Part shown: one piece after another, positions 22,941-31,978 of the stretch
Position numbering within the stretch: the stretch's first letter is position 1
Layout of the letters: every line of letters starts with the position of its first letter
Source of the DNA: JALHTV01 sp049510055
Lineage (GTDB): Bacteria > Planctomycetota > Phycisphaerae > SM23-33
Length of the DNA: 47,813 nt
Assembly (NCBI GenBank): GCA_049510055.1
Contig: JBEKZI010000006.1
Span: forward strand, 1 to 47,813
Direction: 5' to 3'
Notes under the pieces: generated by a model
Databases searched by the model: none
What the model saw: the letters and a program-made list of their open reading frames with translations, nothing else
Told to the model about the DNA's origin: nothing
Position numbers and translations under genes: made by a program

Positions 22941-25010
22941 TTAGGTGATTCGCTCCAGGACCGCACTGCCGTAAACGCCCAGCTCGGCCTGCCCCTTGAT
23001 CTCCCGGCCGGTCAGCACGTCGCGGTAGCGGCCGGCGCCCAACGGAACGATGCGCCCAGCCGCGTTGAAGTTCAGCAGGAACAAAAACTCCCGCCGGCCA
23101 TCGGTGCGCACGCACGCAGAGACGCCCTCCGGCAGCGGAGCCTCCAGGGCTCGTCGAAGCTTCAGGGCGCCAGCCAAGCGGCCGTAGAAATCCGCCAGGA
23201 AGGCGTACTCGCTGCGCGTGGCGATGTACCAGGCCTGGCCCTGGCCGAAGCGGTTGACCGTGACGGCTGGCCGGCCGGCGTAGAAGTCGCCGCCATAGGT
23301 AGCGACTACGGCAGCGGTTTCGGCGTGGACCAGGTCGCAGATCTCGCGGACCTGGTAGTTGCCGGCCAGCCCCAGCTCGTTACCGGCGGCTGGAACAAGG
23401 GTGTTGGCGTCGGCGTCGTACAGGCCGTCGGTCTCCTCCACCCAGATGCCCATGACCTTTCGCAGCGGCCCGGGAAAGCCGCCCAGGAAGCACAGGGCGC
23501 TGGCATCCACCTGGCCGGTCAGGTACGTCGCCACGAACGTACCGCCGGCGGCGACGAATTTTTCGATCCGCTCCGCCACGCCGTCGCGCAGCATGAACAG
23601 CATCGGGGCCGCCACCAGCTTGTACTTGGAAAGGTCGCCGCCGGCGTCGATGACGTCGGTGGCGATGCCCATCGACCAGAACGGCCGATGGTGGTCCCCA
23701 CAGGTTTCCATGTAGCCCTTCTGCTTTCTGACGGCTTGGATTTCCTCCAGCGCCCAGCGGTTCTCCCAGTCCATCAGGATGGCTACCTCGGCCGCCGTCA
23801 CCGTGCCGACCAGGTCGTCCAGCTTCGCAAGCACTTCCCCCACCTCGGCCACGTCGCGGAAGACGCGCGTCTGCTCGTGGCCGGCGTGGTCCACCACGGC
23901 GCCGTGGAACTGCTCGCTGGCGCCGCGGCCCTTGCGCCACTGGAAGTACTGCACCGTGTCGGCCCCGTGGGCGACGGCTTGGAGCGAGGCCAGCCGGTGC
24001 ATCCCCGGCCGTTTGAGCTTGGAAACCTCCTGCCAGTTGGTCGTGCTGGGGGTGCTTTCCATGAGCATGAAGGGCCGGCCCTTGAGGCTGCGCATCAGGT
24101 CGTGCACGAAGGCGACGTGGGCGGCCAGCGGCAGGTTGTCGCCCGCTCCGTGCCAGGGCGGATAGATGTCATTGGCGATCACGTCCAGCTCGGGGGCGAA
24201 CTTCCAATAATTCATGGTCGGGTGGGCGCCCATCATGTTGGTGGTCACCGGCACGGCGGGGGTGATCCGCTTCAGCGGGGCAATCTCGGCACGCAGGAAG
24301 TCCACCGTCTGATCCACCACGAAGCGGCGCCAGTCGAGGTTCAGTCCGATTAATGACTTCTCCCCACGGCCGGAGGGCGACTCGATCTGCTCCCAGGCGG
24401 TGAATGTCCGGCTCCAGAACGCCGTCCACCAGGCCTTGTTGAGGGCGTCCAGGCTGTCGCCGTACCGCCGCCGCAGCCAATCGCGGAAGGCCTGCTGGCA
24501 CAGGTCGCAGTGGCACTGGCCGGAGTATTCGTTGGACACGTGCCAGACCAGCAAGGCCGGGTGGTCCTTGTAGCGATGGGCGAGGGCGGTGTTGATGAGG
24601 CGGCACTTTTCGCGATAGACCGGCGAGGTGAAGCAGTGATTGTGCCGCTGGCCGGGAAGGTTCCGCAGGCGGTTTTCCGCCACGCGAAGGACTTGCGGGT
24701 ACGTGCGGCTCATCCACGCCGGCCGGGCGCCGCTGGGCGTGGCCAGGACGGCGAACATCCCCGCCTCGGCCAGGCGATCCATGATGCGGTCCAGCCAATC
24801 GAAGACAAACACGCCTTCCTGCGGCTCCAGCGCCGCCCACGAGAACACCCCCACCGTCATGGCGTTGACGTGGGCCAGCTTCATCAGCCGGAAGTCCTCG
24901 TCGAGAATTTTGGGCGAGTCCAGCCACTGCTCGGGGTTGTAGTCCCCGCCGTGCAGGAGGTGCGGGCATCGCGGGTTGATCGGCGGATAGCGATGGAGGT
25001 CCGGGCTCAT
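22941..25010 (-). CDS. Beta-galactosidase, GH42
   Basis: A 689-residue GH42 enzyme that hydrolyses terminal beta-galactosides. HGGDYNPEQWLDSPKILDED is the family opening. The acid/base glutamate is in WHVSNEYSGQ near residue 161 and the nucleophile in FMLMESTPSTTNW near 317. The cluster QCHCDLCQQAF gives the zinc-binding cysteines of the family. A trimerisation domain and a small beta domain follow. There is no signal peptide, so it acts in the cytoplasm. The ATG at 25010 overlaps the stop of the gene before it (ATGA), which decides the start. It is the last gene of the ffh operon. Confidence 0.95.
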   Translation of the reverse strand: MSPDLHRYPPINPRCPHLLHGGDYNPEQWLDSPKILDEDFRLMKLAHVNAMTVGVFSWAALEPQEGVFVFDWLDRIMDRLAEAGMFAVLATPSGARPAWMSRTYPQVLRVAENRLRNLPGQRHNHCFTSPVYREKCRLINTALAHRYKDHPALLVWHVSNEYSGQCHCDLCQQAFRDWLRRRYGDSLDALNKAWWTAFWSRTFTAWEQIESPSGRGEKSLIGLNLDWRRFVVDQTVDFLRAEIAPLKRITPAVPVTTNMMGAHPTMNYWKFAPELDVIANDIYPPWHGAGDNLPLAAHVAFVHDLMRSLKGRPFMLMESTPSTTNWQEVSKLKRPGMHRLASLQAVAHGADTVQYFQWRKGRGASEQFHGAVVDHAGHEQTRVFRDVAEVGEVLAKLDDLVGTVTAAEVAILMDWENRWALEEIQAVRKQKGYMETCGDHHRPFWSMGIATDVIDAGGDLSKYKLVAAPMLFMLRDGVAERIEKFVAAGGTFVATYLTGQVDASALCFLGGFPGPLRKVMGIWVEETDGLYDADANTLVPAAGNELGLAGNYQVREICDLVHAETAAVVATYGGDFYAGRPAVTVNRFGQGQAWYIATRSEYAFLADFYGRLAGALKLRRALEAPLPEGVSACVRTDGRREFLFLLNFNAAGRIVPLGAGRYRDVLTGREIKGQAELGVYGSAVLERIT

Positions 25011-26671
25011 GGTCGTCCTTCGGTAGTCGCGGCAGAGGCGGCGCTGAGCGCATTGCGGCGGATGATTCGCTCCAGCGGCGGGACGTGCTTTTTTTCCCAA
25101 CGCAGCCCACGGAGAAGGCTATCGATGTCGCCATAGTGCGGATCCAGGCGCACGGCCTGCCGGAAGGCCCGGTCGGCCTCGGCCTGGCGGCCCAGGGCGT
25201 CCAGACCCATGGCCAGGTCGGCCCAGGGATCGGCCCACCGCGGGGCCAGCTTCACCGCTCGCTGCCACCACAGGACGGCTTGGGGAAAGTCGCCGGCGTC
25301 AAAGTACGCAAAGCCCAACCCGTCGGCAGGCCGGGCGGCGTAGGGATCTTTTTGGGCCGTGTCGCTCCACAGGGCCAGGGAATCGTGCCAGACCCTTTCG
25401 CGATGAAGCGTAACGGTCGACCAGGCGATCATCGCCCCGGCCGCTAACACGGCAGCGCCGTACAGCCACTTGGCCCGCATCGCCTGCATTTGCCAGACCA
25501 TCGCAGCCGCCGCCATCCCCACGCCGACCATCGGCAGGTACAGGTACCGGTCGGCCACGGGATTGAAAATGGGCACCAGGTTGGACACCGGCAGCAGGCC
25601 CAGCCAGAAAATGCCCGCGGCTAGCACGATTAATCGATTCCGCCGCCCCAACAGGACCGTCGCGCCCGCCACCGCCGCCAACCCCACCAGCGCCATCGTC
25701 AGGCTGATCGGGAGGAACATCGCCGTCGAGTAATCCGCGCACAAGTCGGCGGGCCAAAAAACCATCGTCACGTAATAGAACCAGAAGATCGGCTGAATCC
25801 ACAGCGTCGCGCCTAGCGATCCGCCCAGATAGGACGGTTTCTCATAAAAGATGATGGAGTTTTTCGGCTCCATCCCAAAGCGAGCGGCCAGGAAGGCCCC
25901 GACGGCTACAAAGGCCGCGGCGATGACCGCCAGCCAGAACCATGGACTGGGACGCTCGACGGCGGGCACTTTAGATTGCCGTTTAGGGCGGCGGAACAGG
26001 AGCCAGTAGAGAAACAAAATCGGCGGCCCGGCGGCGCCGGATTCCTTGCCCGCCACGGCCAGGAACAGGCAGAAGACCACCGCGACCCCCAATAGCACGT
26101 TCCGCCCGGCCGATCGCGGCCCGATGAACGTCGCCAGAAGCAACGCAGCGATGATTAAAAACGTCGTCATCAGGTCCTTACGGCATGTAATCATGCAAAC
26201 GGCTTCACTGTGGGCCGGGTGCAGGGCAAAGACCAACGCCCCCACGGCCGCCCCTGCCAAGGCCAGCCATCCCGCCCGCGGACCGGCCGACCAGGGCAGG
26301 CTGCGCAATAGCCGCCATAAACACCAAAACAAGATAACCACCGAACCGACGTGCAGAAGGTTGTTGGTGAGATGATATCCCCACGGATTGCGATGCCACA
26401 CAGCCGCGTTCAGCATGTAGGACAACAAGGCCAGCGGACGGTTGTTGTCCAGCACGTCTTGGCCCAGCACGCGGAGGGTCACGACGTCTTTAAGGTGGGA
26501 CAGCTCGTGGACGTAGTCGTCCGACTCAATTTGCATGACGTCGTCGTAGACGAACTGGCCCCCCAGAATCGGCACATACAACCCCCACGTGACGGCCGCC
26601 AACAGCAACGCGACGGCGACCACCCATCGCCGCTGGACCGTCCAGACAGCGGCCATCGTCGGATCATCCAT
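25007..26671 (-). CDS. TMTC-like membrane glycosyltransferase with C-terminal TPR
   Basis: A 554-residue polytopic protein with about 10 membrane helices and two C-terminal TPR motifs (ADGLGFAYFDAGDFPQAVLW and WADLAMGLDALGRQAEADRA). The first loop has FVYDDVMQI, then DNNRPLALLSYMLNAAVWHR, NPWGYHLTNNLLHVGSVV and FALHPAHSEAVCMITCRKDL, which match animal TMTC mannosyltransferases and bacterial relatives of the GT-C fold. The ATG at 26671 has AAGGA upstream. The final stop overlaps GH42, so translation is coupled. Acceptor and donor are unknown; a protein O-glycosylation role is possible by family resemblance. Confidence 0.8.
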   Translation of the reverse strand: MDDPTMAAVWTVQRRWVVAVALLLAAVTWGLYVPILGGQFVYDDVMQIESDDYVHELSHLKDVVTLRVLGQDVLDNNRPLALLSYMLNAAVWHRNPWGYHLTNNLLHVGSVVILFWCLWRLLRSLPWSAGPRAGWLALAGAAVGALVFALHPAHSEAVCMITCRKDLMTTFLIIAALLLATFIGPRSAGRNVLLGVAVVFCLFLAVAGKESGAAGPPILFLYWLLFRRPKRQSKVPAVERPSPWFWLAVIAAAFVAVGAFLAARFGMEPKNSIIFYEKPSYLGGSLGATLWIQPIFWFYYVTMVFWPADLCADYSTAMFLPISLTMALVGLAAVAGATVLLGRRNRLIVLAAGIFWLGLLPVSNLVPIFNPVADRYLYLPMVGVGMAAAAMVWQMQAMRAKWLYGAAVLAAGAMIAWSTVTLHRERVWHDSLALWSDTAQKDPYAARPADGLGFAYFDAGDFPQAVLWWQRAVKLAPRWADPWADLAMGLDALGRQAEADRAFRQAVRLDPHYGDIDSLLRGLRWEKKHVPPLERIIRRNALSAASAATTEGRP

Positions 26672-26700
26672 GGCCTATTCCTTGGGCCTGCCGGCGGGGC

Positions 26701-28134
26701 TCACCGTCGCCGTTTCTTTTTCTTGAGGCGCGCACGTTCTTTTTTGGTCAGGCGGTGGGAGCGTTGCTTGACCTTGAACCGCGGCATGCCGCCGGCCATG
26801 CCGACCTGGCCCATCTGCTTGGCGAACTGGACGCGGTCCTTGGCGCCCATGCCGGCCATTTGCTTCATCATGCCGGCCACCATCGTGAAGCTCTTGACCA
26901 GGCCAGAGACGTCCTGTGGTTCGGTGCCGCTGCCGTGGGCGATGCGCCGCCGCCGGCTGGCTTCGATCATCGAGGGGTCCTGGCGTTCGGCGGGCGTCAT
27001 GGACTGGATGACGGCTTCCATGGCCTCCAGCTCGTCGCCGTCCATCTGCATGGCGGCCATCTGGTCGCCCATGCCGGGCATGAGCTTCAGGACCTCCTTG
27101 ATGGGTCCGAGCTTCTGCATCTGCTTGATCTGCGCCAGGAAGTCGGTGAGCGTGAACTTGCCCTTGGCCATCTTTTCCTGGAGCTTGGCGGCCTGGGCGG
27201 CGTCGAACTGCTCCTGGGCCTTTTCCACCAGGCTGACGACGTCGCCCATGCCCAGGATGCGTCCGGCCATGCGGTCGGGGTGGAAGGGCTCGAGCTTCTC
27301 GAGCTTCTCGCCGACGCCGATGAACTTGATGGGCTTGCCCGTGACGGCTTTGACCGACAGGGCCGCCCCGCCGCGGGCATCGGAGTCGAACTTGGTCAGG
27401 ATCACGCCGTCCAGCTCGAGACGCTCGTTGAACTCGCGGGCGGAGTTCACGGCGTCCTGGCCGGTCATCGCGTCGCAGACCAGGTAGATTTGATGGGGCT
27501 TAATGGCGGAGGCGATGTCCTGGGCCTGCCGCATCATCTCCTCATCGACGTGCAGCCGGCCGGCGGTGTCCACGATGAGCACGTCGCAGGCGTTCGGCGT
27601 CGCCCAGGCGACGGCCTGCCGCGCGACGCGGACGGGGTTGGTCTCGCCGGCGACCCGGAACACCGGCACGCCGGCCTGCTGGGCGACGATGGCCAGTTGG
27701 TCCACAGCGGCGGGACGCTGAAGGTCGCAGGCCACCAGGGCCGGGTGCTTGCCCTGCGAGAGCACCAGCTTGGCGAGCTTGCCGCAGGTGGTGGTCTTGC
27801 CGCTGCCCTGAAGGCCGGCCATCATGAGGATCGTCGGCGGCGGGGTGACGTAGTAGATGCGGCTGTCGACCGGGCCCATCAGCGCCACCAGCTCGTCGTG
27901 AACGACCTTCACCATGAGCTGACCGGGATGCAGCGACTGGATGACTTCCTGCCCGACGGCCTTGGCCGCAACGTCGTCGCAGAATTTGCGGACGACCTGG
28001 TAGTTGACGTCGGCCTCCAGCAGCGCCGTGCGAACCTCGCGCATCGTCTCGGCGACGTTGGCCTCGGTGATGCGCCCACGCCCGGACAGGCGGCGGAAGG
28101 CCTCGGAAAGTTTTTCCGTCAGCGATTCAAACAT
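26701..28134 (-). CDS. ffh: Signal recognition particle GTPase Ffh
   Basis: The 477-residue SRP54 homologue that binds 4.5S RNA and signal sequences and delivers ribosomes to FtsY. N domain at 1-90; G domain with AGLQGSGKTTTCGKLAKLVL (about 106-125), LVACDLQRPAAVDQL, DVLIVDTAGRLHVDEEM and VILTKFDSDARGG; M domain from about 300 with many methionines (KLMPGMGDQMAAMQMDGDEL) and IEASRRRRIAHGSGT for RNA binding. The tail is a Lys/Arg cluster. Heads a minus-strand operon with a TMTC-like gene 29 bases downstream and GH42 overlapping that. Confidence 0.97.
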   Translation of the reverse strand: MFESLTEKLSEAFRRLSGRGRITEANVAETMREVRTALLEADVNYQVVRKFCDDVAAKAVGQEVIQSLHPGQLMVKVVHDELVALMGPVDSRIYYVTPPPTILMMAGLQGSGKTTTCGKLAKLVLSQGKHPALVACDLQRPAAVDQLAIVAQQAGVPVFRVAGETNPVRVARQAVAWATPNACDVLIVDTAGRLHVDEEMMRQAQDIASAIKPHQIYLVCDAMTGQDAVNSAREFNERLELDGVILTKFDSDARGGAALSVKAVTGKPIKFIGVGEKLEKLEPFHPDRMAGRILGMGDVVSLVEKAQEQFDAAQAAKLQEKMAKGKFTLTDFLAQIKQMQKLGPIKEVLKLMPGMGDQMAAMQMDGDELEAMEAVIQSMTPAERQDPSMIEASRRRRIAHGSGTEPQDVSGLVKSFTMVAGMMKQMAGMGAKDRVQFAKQMGQVGMAGGMPRFKVKQRSHRLTKKERARLKKKKRRR

Positions 28135-28239
28135 GGCTTTCTGGCCTTTTGACCATAACAGGTTCCTCCCTTCTTTGGAAGATGCCCCGGTGGCGGCCAG
28201 TGAGGGATCGTCGCCCTTCCGCTGGTCCCTTTAAAACAA

Positions 28240-28273
28240 GAGACCTTGGCTCACGCGTGCAGGCCAAGGTCTC
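28240..28273 (-). terminator. Intrinsic terminator of the zinc-ribbon gene
   Basis: An 11-bp perfect stem (GAGACCTTGGC/GCCAAGGTCTC) with a 12-base loop, followed on the minus strand by TTGTTTTAAA. It separates the zinc-ribbon gene from ffh. Confidence 0.8.
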
Positions 28274-28311
28274 GAATGTTTGCAAAGGCCGGGTCGATTC
28301 CGGCGATTGAA

Positions 28312-28776
28312 TTATTTAGGCGGCCCGTAGGTTCCCTTCAGACCCAGCAGATAATTTGTTTTGCAATAGGGGCAATTATCCATCGCTCCACTACTCGCGT
28401 TGGGGTTCTTAGTACTTTCCAGCACAAAATACTTGCCGCAGGCAGGATTGGGGCACTTGACCGTCGGATAGGCGCTTTGCTTGGCTCCGCACTTGGGACA
28501 ATCGGCCATCCGACTATCCGACTCCTCTATCCTCCATTGGGTTTTCTGGTCGACTGCGAATTCATTGCCGCACTTGGAGCACTTATACGTGTACTCTTCG
28601 GCAGGGGCTGCTAACTTCGTCTTGCCGCCTCCCAGGAAGGCAAAATAGATCGTAAGAATCAAAGCAATGACAATGACAACCGCCAGAGCGGCCACAAACA
28701 AATATTCCTTCTTGTCGTTTCCGCCGCTCATCTCAAATTTTCTTAACAGCTTACGGGGCCACATGATCTGTGCCAT
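28312..28776 (-). CDS. Membrane-anchored multi-zinc-ribbon protein
   Basis: A 154-residue protein with one N-terminal membrane helix (about 28-50, VAALAVVIVIALILTIYFAF) and a soluble part built from four Cys pairs: YKCSKCGNEF, MADCPKCGAK, KCPNPACGKY and NCPYCKTNY. These would bind two zinc ions in two ribbon domains. A good AGGAG precedes the ATG. A 68% hydrophilic region between the ribbons has no known domain. Function unknown; similar proteins in planctomycetes may sit in the envelope. It has its own terminator, so it is probably a single-gene unit. Confidence 0.7.
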   Translation of the reverse strand: MAQIMWPRKLLRKFEMSGGNDKKEYLFVAALAVVIVIALILTIYFAFLGGGKTKLAAPAEEYTYKCSKCGNEFAVDQKTQWRIEESDSRMADCPKCGAKQSAYPTVKCPNPACGKYFVLESTKNPNASSGAMDNCPYCKTNYLLGLKGTYGPPK

Positions 28777-28915
28777 TTTGAACTCCTGTCAGAGTAGGTT
28801 ATTGGTAACCATCGGCCAGTCCTTGCACTGGCCTTTAGCGTTCTTGTTCGGCCTATTAACACGTTAGCATACTCGCCCCGCCCCGTTCAAACCATTTCTA
28901 CGGGTGATACTTGGC

Positions 28916-31402
28916 CTATCGAGTCGTCGCCTTCCGACGCCCTCGGCCGGTCTTCCGCCCGCTCGCATGGGTCGCGGCGCCCTCCAGCTGGCCATCGCGA
29001 AGGGCAATTCGCATGGCCTCATCGACGTTGGAGACAAACTTGAACTCCAATCCCCTGCGGGCGTCGCGCGGAACGTCCACCAAGTCCTTGCGGTTTCGGC
29101 TGGGCAAAATAACGGTCTTGATCCCCGCGCGTTTGGCGGCCAGGACCTTTTCCTTCACCCCGCCGATCGGCAGCACCAGCCCCCGCAGCGTGATCTCGCC
29201 CGTCATCGCCAGGTCCGGCCGAACGGCCCGGCCTATCAGCAGGCTGGTGAGGGCGGTGAACATGGCCAGTCCGGCCGAGGGGCCGTCCTTCGGCACGGCC
29301 CCGGCGGGGACGTGCACGTGAATGTCCGTCTTGGCCAGGCGATCGGAATCCAGATGGAGGCGCGGGGCCCGGCTCTTGAGCAGGCTGAAGGCGGCCTGGG
29401 TCGATTCCTTCATCACGTCACCGATCTGGCCGGTGAGCGTCATGCTTCCCTTGCCGGGATAGGCGGTGGCCTCGATGAACATGATCTCCCCACCGGCGGG
29501 CGTATAGGCCAGTCCCGTCGCCACACCGGGCACGGACGCCCGCTGCGCCAGCTCGCTTTCATACTTTCGGGGCCCCAGGACCTTGGCCACCACCTGCGAG
29601 GTGATGGCGCGGCTGGCGACCTTGCCGCCGGCGACAGCCGCCGCCACCGCGCGGCAGACCGCGCCGATCTGCCGCTCCAGATCGCGGACGCCGGCCTCGC
29701 GGGTGTAGTCCTCGATAATCTTCTGCACGGCGGCCTCGGTCCATCGGGCCTGCGCGGGCGTCAGGCCGTTTTCCTCCAGCTGACGGCGCACCAGGTACTT
29801 CATGGCGATGGACAGCTTTTCGCGCTGCGTGTAGCCGGGCAGCTCGATGACCTCCATACGGTCGCGCAAGGCCGGGGAAACGGTGGCCATGACGTTGGCC
29901 GTCCCGATGAACAATACCTTGGACAAATCGAAGGGCACGTTGAGGTAGTGGTCCTGAAAGGTGTAATTCTGGGCCGGGTCCAGCACTTCCAGCAGCGCCG
30001 AGGTGGGATCGCCGCGGAAGTCGGCCCCGACCTTGTCCAGCTCGTCCAGCATGAAGACGGGATTGTGGGTGCCGGCCTTGCGGATTTCCTGGATGATCCG
30101 TCCCGGCATGGCCCCGATGTACGTGCGCCGGTGGCCACGAAGCTCCGCTTCGTCGCGCATGCCGCCCAGCGACATGCGGATGAACTTGCGCCCCAGCGCC
30201 CGGGCGATGGACTGGCCCAGGGAGGTCTTGCCGACGCCCGGCGGTCCCACGAAGCATAAAATCGGCCCGCGGGACTTGGGGGCCAGCTTGCGGACGGCCA
30301 GGTATTCCAGGATGCGCCGCTTGACCTTCTCCAGGTCGTAGTGGTCCGCTTCCAGAATTTTCCGGGCCCGGTTGACGTCCATGTTGTCTTCCGTGGCCTT
30401 GCTCCAGGGCAGCTCGCTCATCCAATCCAGGTAGGTGCGGAGAACATTGTATTCCGGGGACATCGCCGGGATGCTCTCCAGGCGCGACAGTTCCCGCAAG
30501 GCCTCGGCCTTGACGGGCGGCGGCATGCCGGCGGCCTCGATCTTCTCTTTCACCTGGCCGACTTCGGCCGCCCGTTCGTCGATCTGCCCCAGCTCCTTCT
30601 GAATGGCCTTGAGCTGCTCGTGGAGGAAATACTCGCGCTGGCTTTTGTCGATGTTGGCCCGCACCTGGTCCTGAATCTTGTTGGACAGTTCCAGCACCTC
30701 CAGTTGGTGCTGGAGCTCCGCGATCACCCGTCGCAGCCGCTCCTCGACCCGCAGCTCTTCCAGCAGGCTCTGCTTGAGGGAGAACTCCAGCGGCAGGTTG
30801 GAGGCCAGGAAATCCGCCAGCGTGCCGGGCGACTCGATGCTGTTGAGCACCGCCATGGCCTCTTCGGGAATGTTGGGCGAAAGCTTCAGGATTTGCCGGG
30901 CCAGATTGCGGGCGTTCATCACCAACGCCTCGGTCTCGGTGCTCTTCTGGACTACTTCCTCCAGCACGCGGATTCGGGCCCGCAGATACGGCGTCTGGGC
31001 AGTGAATTCCTCGATGGCGATTCGCGTCAGCCCGGTGATGATGATCCGGTGGTCCTCCTCCATCCGCAGGAGCTTGAGGATCATCGTCGCGGTGCCGACG
31101 GTGTAGAGGTCCTGCGGCTTGGGATCCTCGATTTCCGGGTTCCTCTGGCAGACGACGGCGATGATTTTCTGGCTGGGCAGGACCGAATCGATGAGCTTCC
31201 GCGACTTTTCCCGGCTGATCGGCAGCGGAATGACGGTGCTGGGAAACAGCACGATATTCCGCACGGGCAGGATGGCGACCTCGTCGGGAATGGTCATCTG
31301 CTCGGTCCGTTCGCGGTCCCCGCTCTGTGGACCGCTGGGTATGACCGTCGCCCCGCCCTGGTCGCCGGGGATAATTTTGGGTCTGGGGAAGAGCTCGCTC
31401 AT
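28916..31402 (-). CDS. lon: ATP-dependent protease Lon
   Basis: An 828-residue cytosolic protease of unfolded and regulatory proteins. An N-terminal substrate domain (VAILPVRNIVLFPSTVIPLP), a long coiled coil, an AAA module with Walker A FVGPPGVGKTSLGQSIA near residue 385 and Walker B VFMLDELDKVG, and a C-terminal protease domain with the catalytic serine in PKDGPSAGLAMFTALTSL near 707 and lysine in GGVKEKVLAAKRAG near 750, the standard spacing. The tail RKTGRGRRKATTR is a basic extension. It begins 3 bases after hsp20, so both are cotranscribed. Confidence 0.96.
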   Translation of the reverse strand: MSELFPRPKIIPGDQGGATVIPSGPQSGDRERTEQMTIPDEVAILPVRNIVLFPSTVIPLPISREKSRKLIDSVLPSQKIIAVVCQRNPEIEDPKPQDLYTVGTATMILKLLRMEEDHRIIITGLTRIAIEEFTAQTPYLRARIRVLEEVVQKSTETEALVMNARNLARQILKLSPNIPEEAMAVLNSIESPGTLADFLASNLPLEFSLKQSLLEELRVEERLRRVIAELQHQLEVLELSNKIQDQVRANIDKSQREYFLHEQLKAIQKELGQIDERAAEVGQVKEKIEAAGMPPPVKAEALRELSRLESIPAMSPEYNVLRTYLDWMSELPWSKATEDNMDVNRARKILEADHYDLEKVKRRILEYLAVRKLAPKSRGPILCFVGPPGVGKTSLGQSIARALGRKFIRMSLGGMRDEAELRGHRRTYIGAMPGRIIQEIRKAGTHNPVFMLDELDKVGADFRGDPTSALLEVLDPAQNYTFQDHYLNVPFDLSKVLFIGTANVMATVSPALRDRMEVIELPGYTQREKLSIAMKYLVRRQLEENGLTPAQARWTEAAVQKIIEDYTREAGVRDLERQIGAVCRAVAAAVAGGKVASRAITSQVVAKVLGPRKYESELAQRASVPGVATGLAYTPAGGEIMFIEATAYPGKGSMTLTGQIGDVMKESTQAAFSLLKSRAPRLHLDSDRLAKTDIHVHVPAGAVPKDGPSAGLAMFTALTSLLIGRAVRPDLAMTGEITLRGLVLPIGGVKEKVLAAKRAGIKTVILPSRNRKDLVDVPRDARRGLEFKFVSNVDEAMRIALRDGQLEGAATHASGRKTGRGRRKATTR

Positions 31403-31405
31403 GGA

Positions 31406-31840
31406 CTATCGGCCCTTCCTGGGAAGTTGGATCCACAGAAAGCCGTTGCTGTAATGGGCCGCGAGGCTGACCGCGGCTTCCACATCCACGTCGTCGGGCA
31501 GGTCGAGTTCCCGGCAGAACCGGCCGTGGTCGATCTCCATCATGTGGACGCGCGTCGAGCCGGCACAGCCGGGGGCCTCCGGCACGTCGCGTTGACCGGC
31601 GATCATCATCGTCCCCTCCTCGATCCGCAGCTCGATCGTCTCCACCTGGACGCCGGCCAAGTCCACCACCACGCAATAGCCGTCGCCGCCCTCGTAAAAA
31701 TTCACCGCGGGCGTCCAGGCGGCGTCGGAGGGACAAAACCTGTGGTACGGGTGGCCCAAGACGTGGTCCACCCACCGTCCCATCTGCCGAGCCATCGAAG
31801 AAAACGATCCTTGGTCCATCGCCTTCACCGAAAACACCAT
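31406..31840 (-). CDS. Small heat-shock protein (Hsp20/alpha-crystallin)
   Basis: A 144-residue holdase with an alpha-crystallin domain in the middle and end: WTPAVNFYEGGDGYCVVVDL is the first strand, IELRIEEGTMMIAGQRDVPE the next, and RVHMMEIDHGRFCRELDLPD with DVEAAVSLAAHYSNGFLWIQ complete the domain. ATG 31840 has GGGGTG upstream; a longer open frame to 31909 is not needed. The C-terminal IxI motif is replaced by IQLPRKGR. The next gene, lon, starts 3 bases after its stop. The pair makes sense: the holdase keeps clients soluble for Lon. Confidence 0.8.
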   Translation of the reverse strand: MVFSVKAMDQGSFSSMARQMGRWVDHVLGHPYHRFCPSDAAWTPAVNFYEGGDGYCVVVDLAGVQVETIELRIEEGTMMIAGQRDVPEAPGCAGSTRVHMMEIDHGRFCRELDLPDDVDVEAAVSLAAHYSNGFLWIQLPRKGR

Positions 31841-31907
31841 GGCCGCACCCCTTTCCCAGCGCAACCGCTCCCTCCCGTCGCGGATACAGCGGTTGTCTGA
31901 AATGAAC

Positions 31908-31946
31908 AAGCCGGCGCGACCGGCATTCCACGTGCCGCGCCGGCTT
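31908..31946 (-). terminator. Intrinsic terminator after htrA
   Basis: An 11-bp perfect stem (AAGCCGGCGCG/CGCGCCGGCTT) with a 17-base loop, followed on the minus strand by GTTCATTTC. It separates htrA from hsp20-lon, so the two stress units are transcribed apart or with partial readthrough. Confidence 0.75.
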
Positions 31947-31978
31947 AGTATTCTAGCATCGCCGCCGTCCAGGGGAAA

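Noticed and set aside
26755..28152. 465-residue plus-strand frame opposite ffh
   Set aside because: Antisense shadow: ffh on the other strand has all SRP54 motifs; the antisense product is His/Leu/Asp-rich without domains.
29559..31931. Very long minus-strand frame overlapping lon
   Set aside because: Shifted-frame shadow of lon and hsp20 in GC-rich DNA; composition is Gly/Arg/Pro/Ala without any motif.
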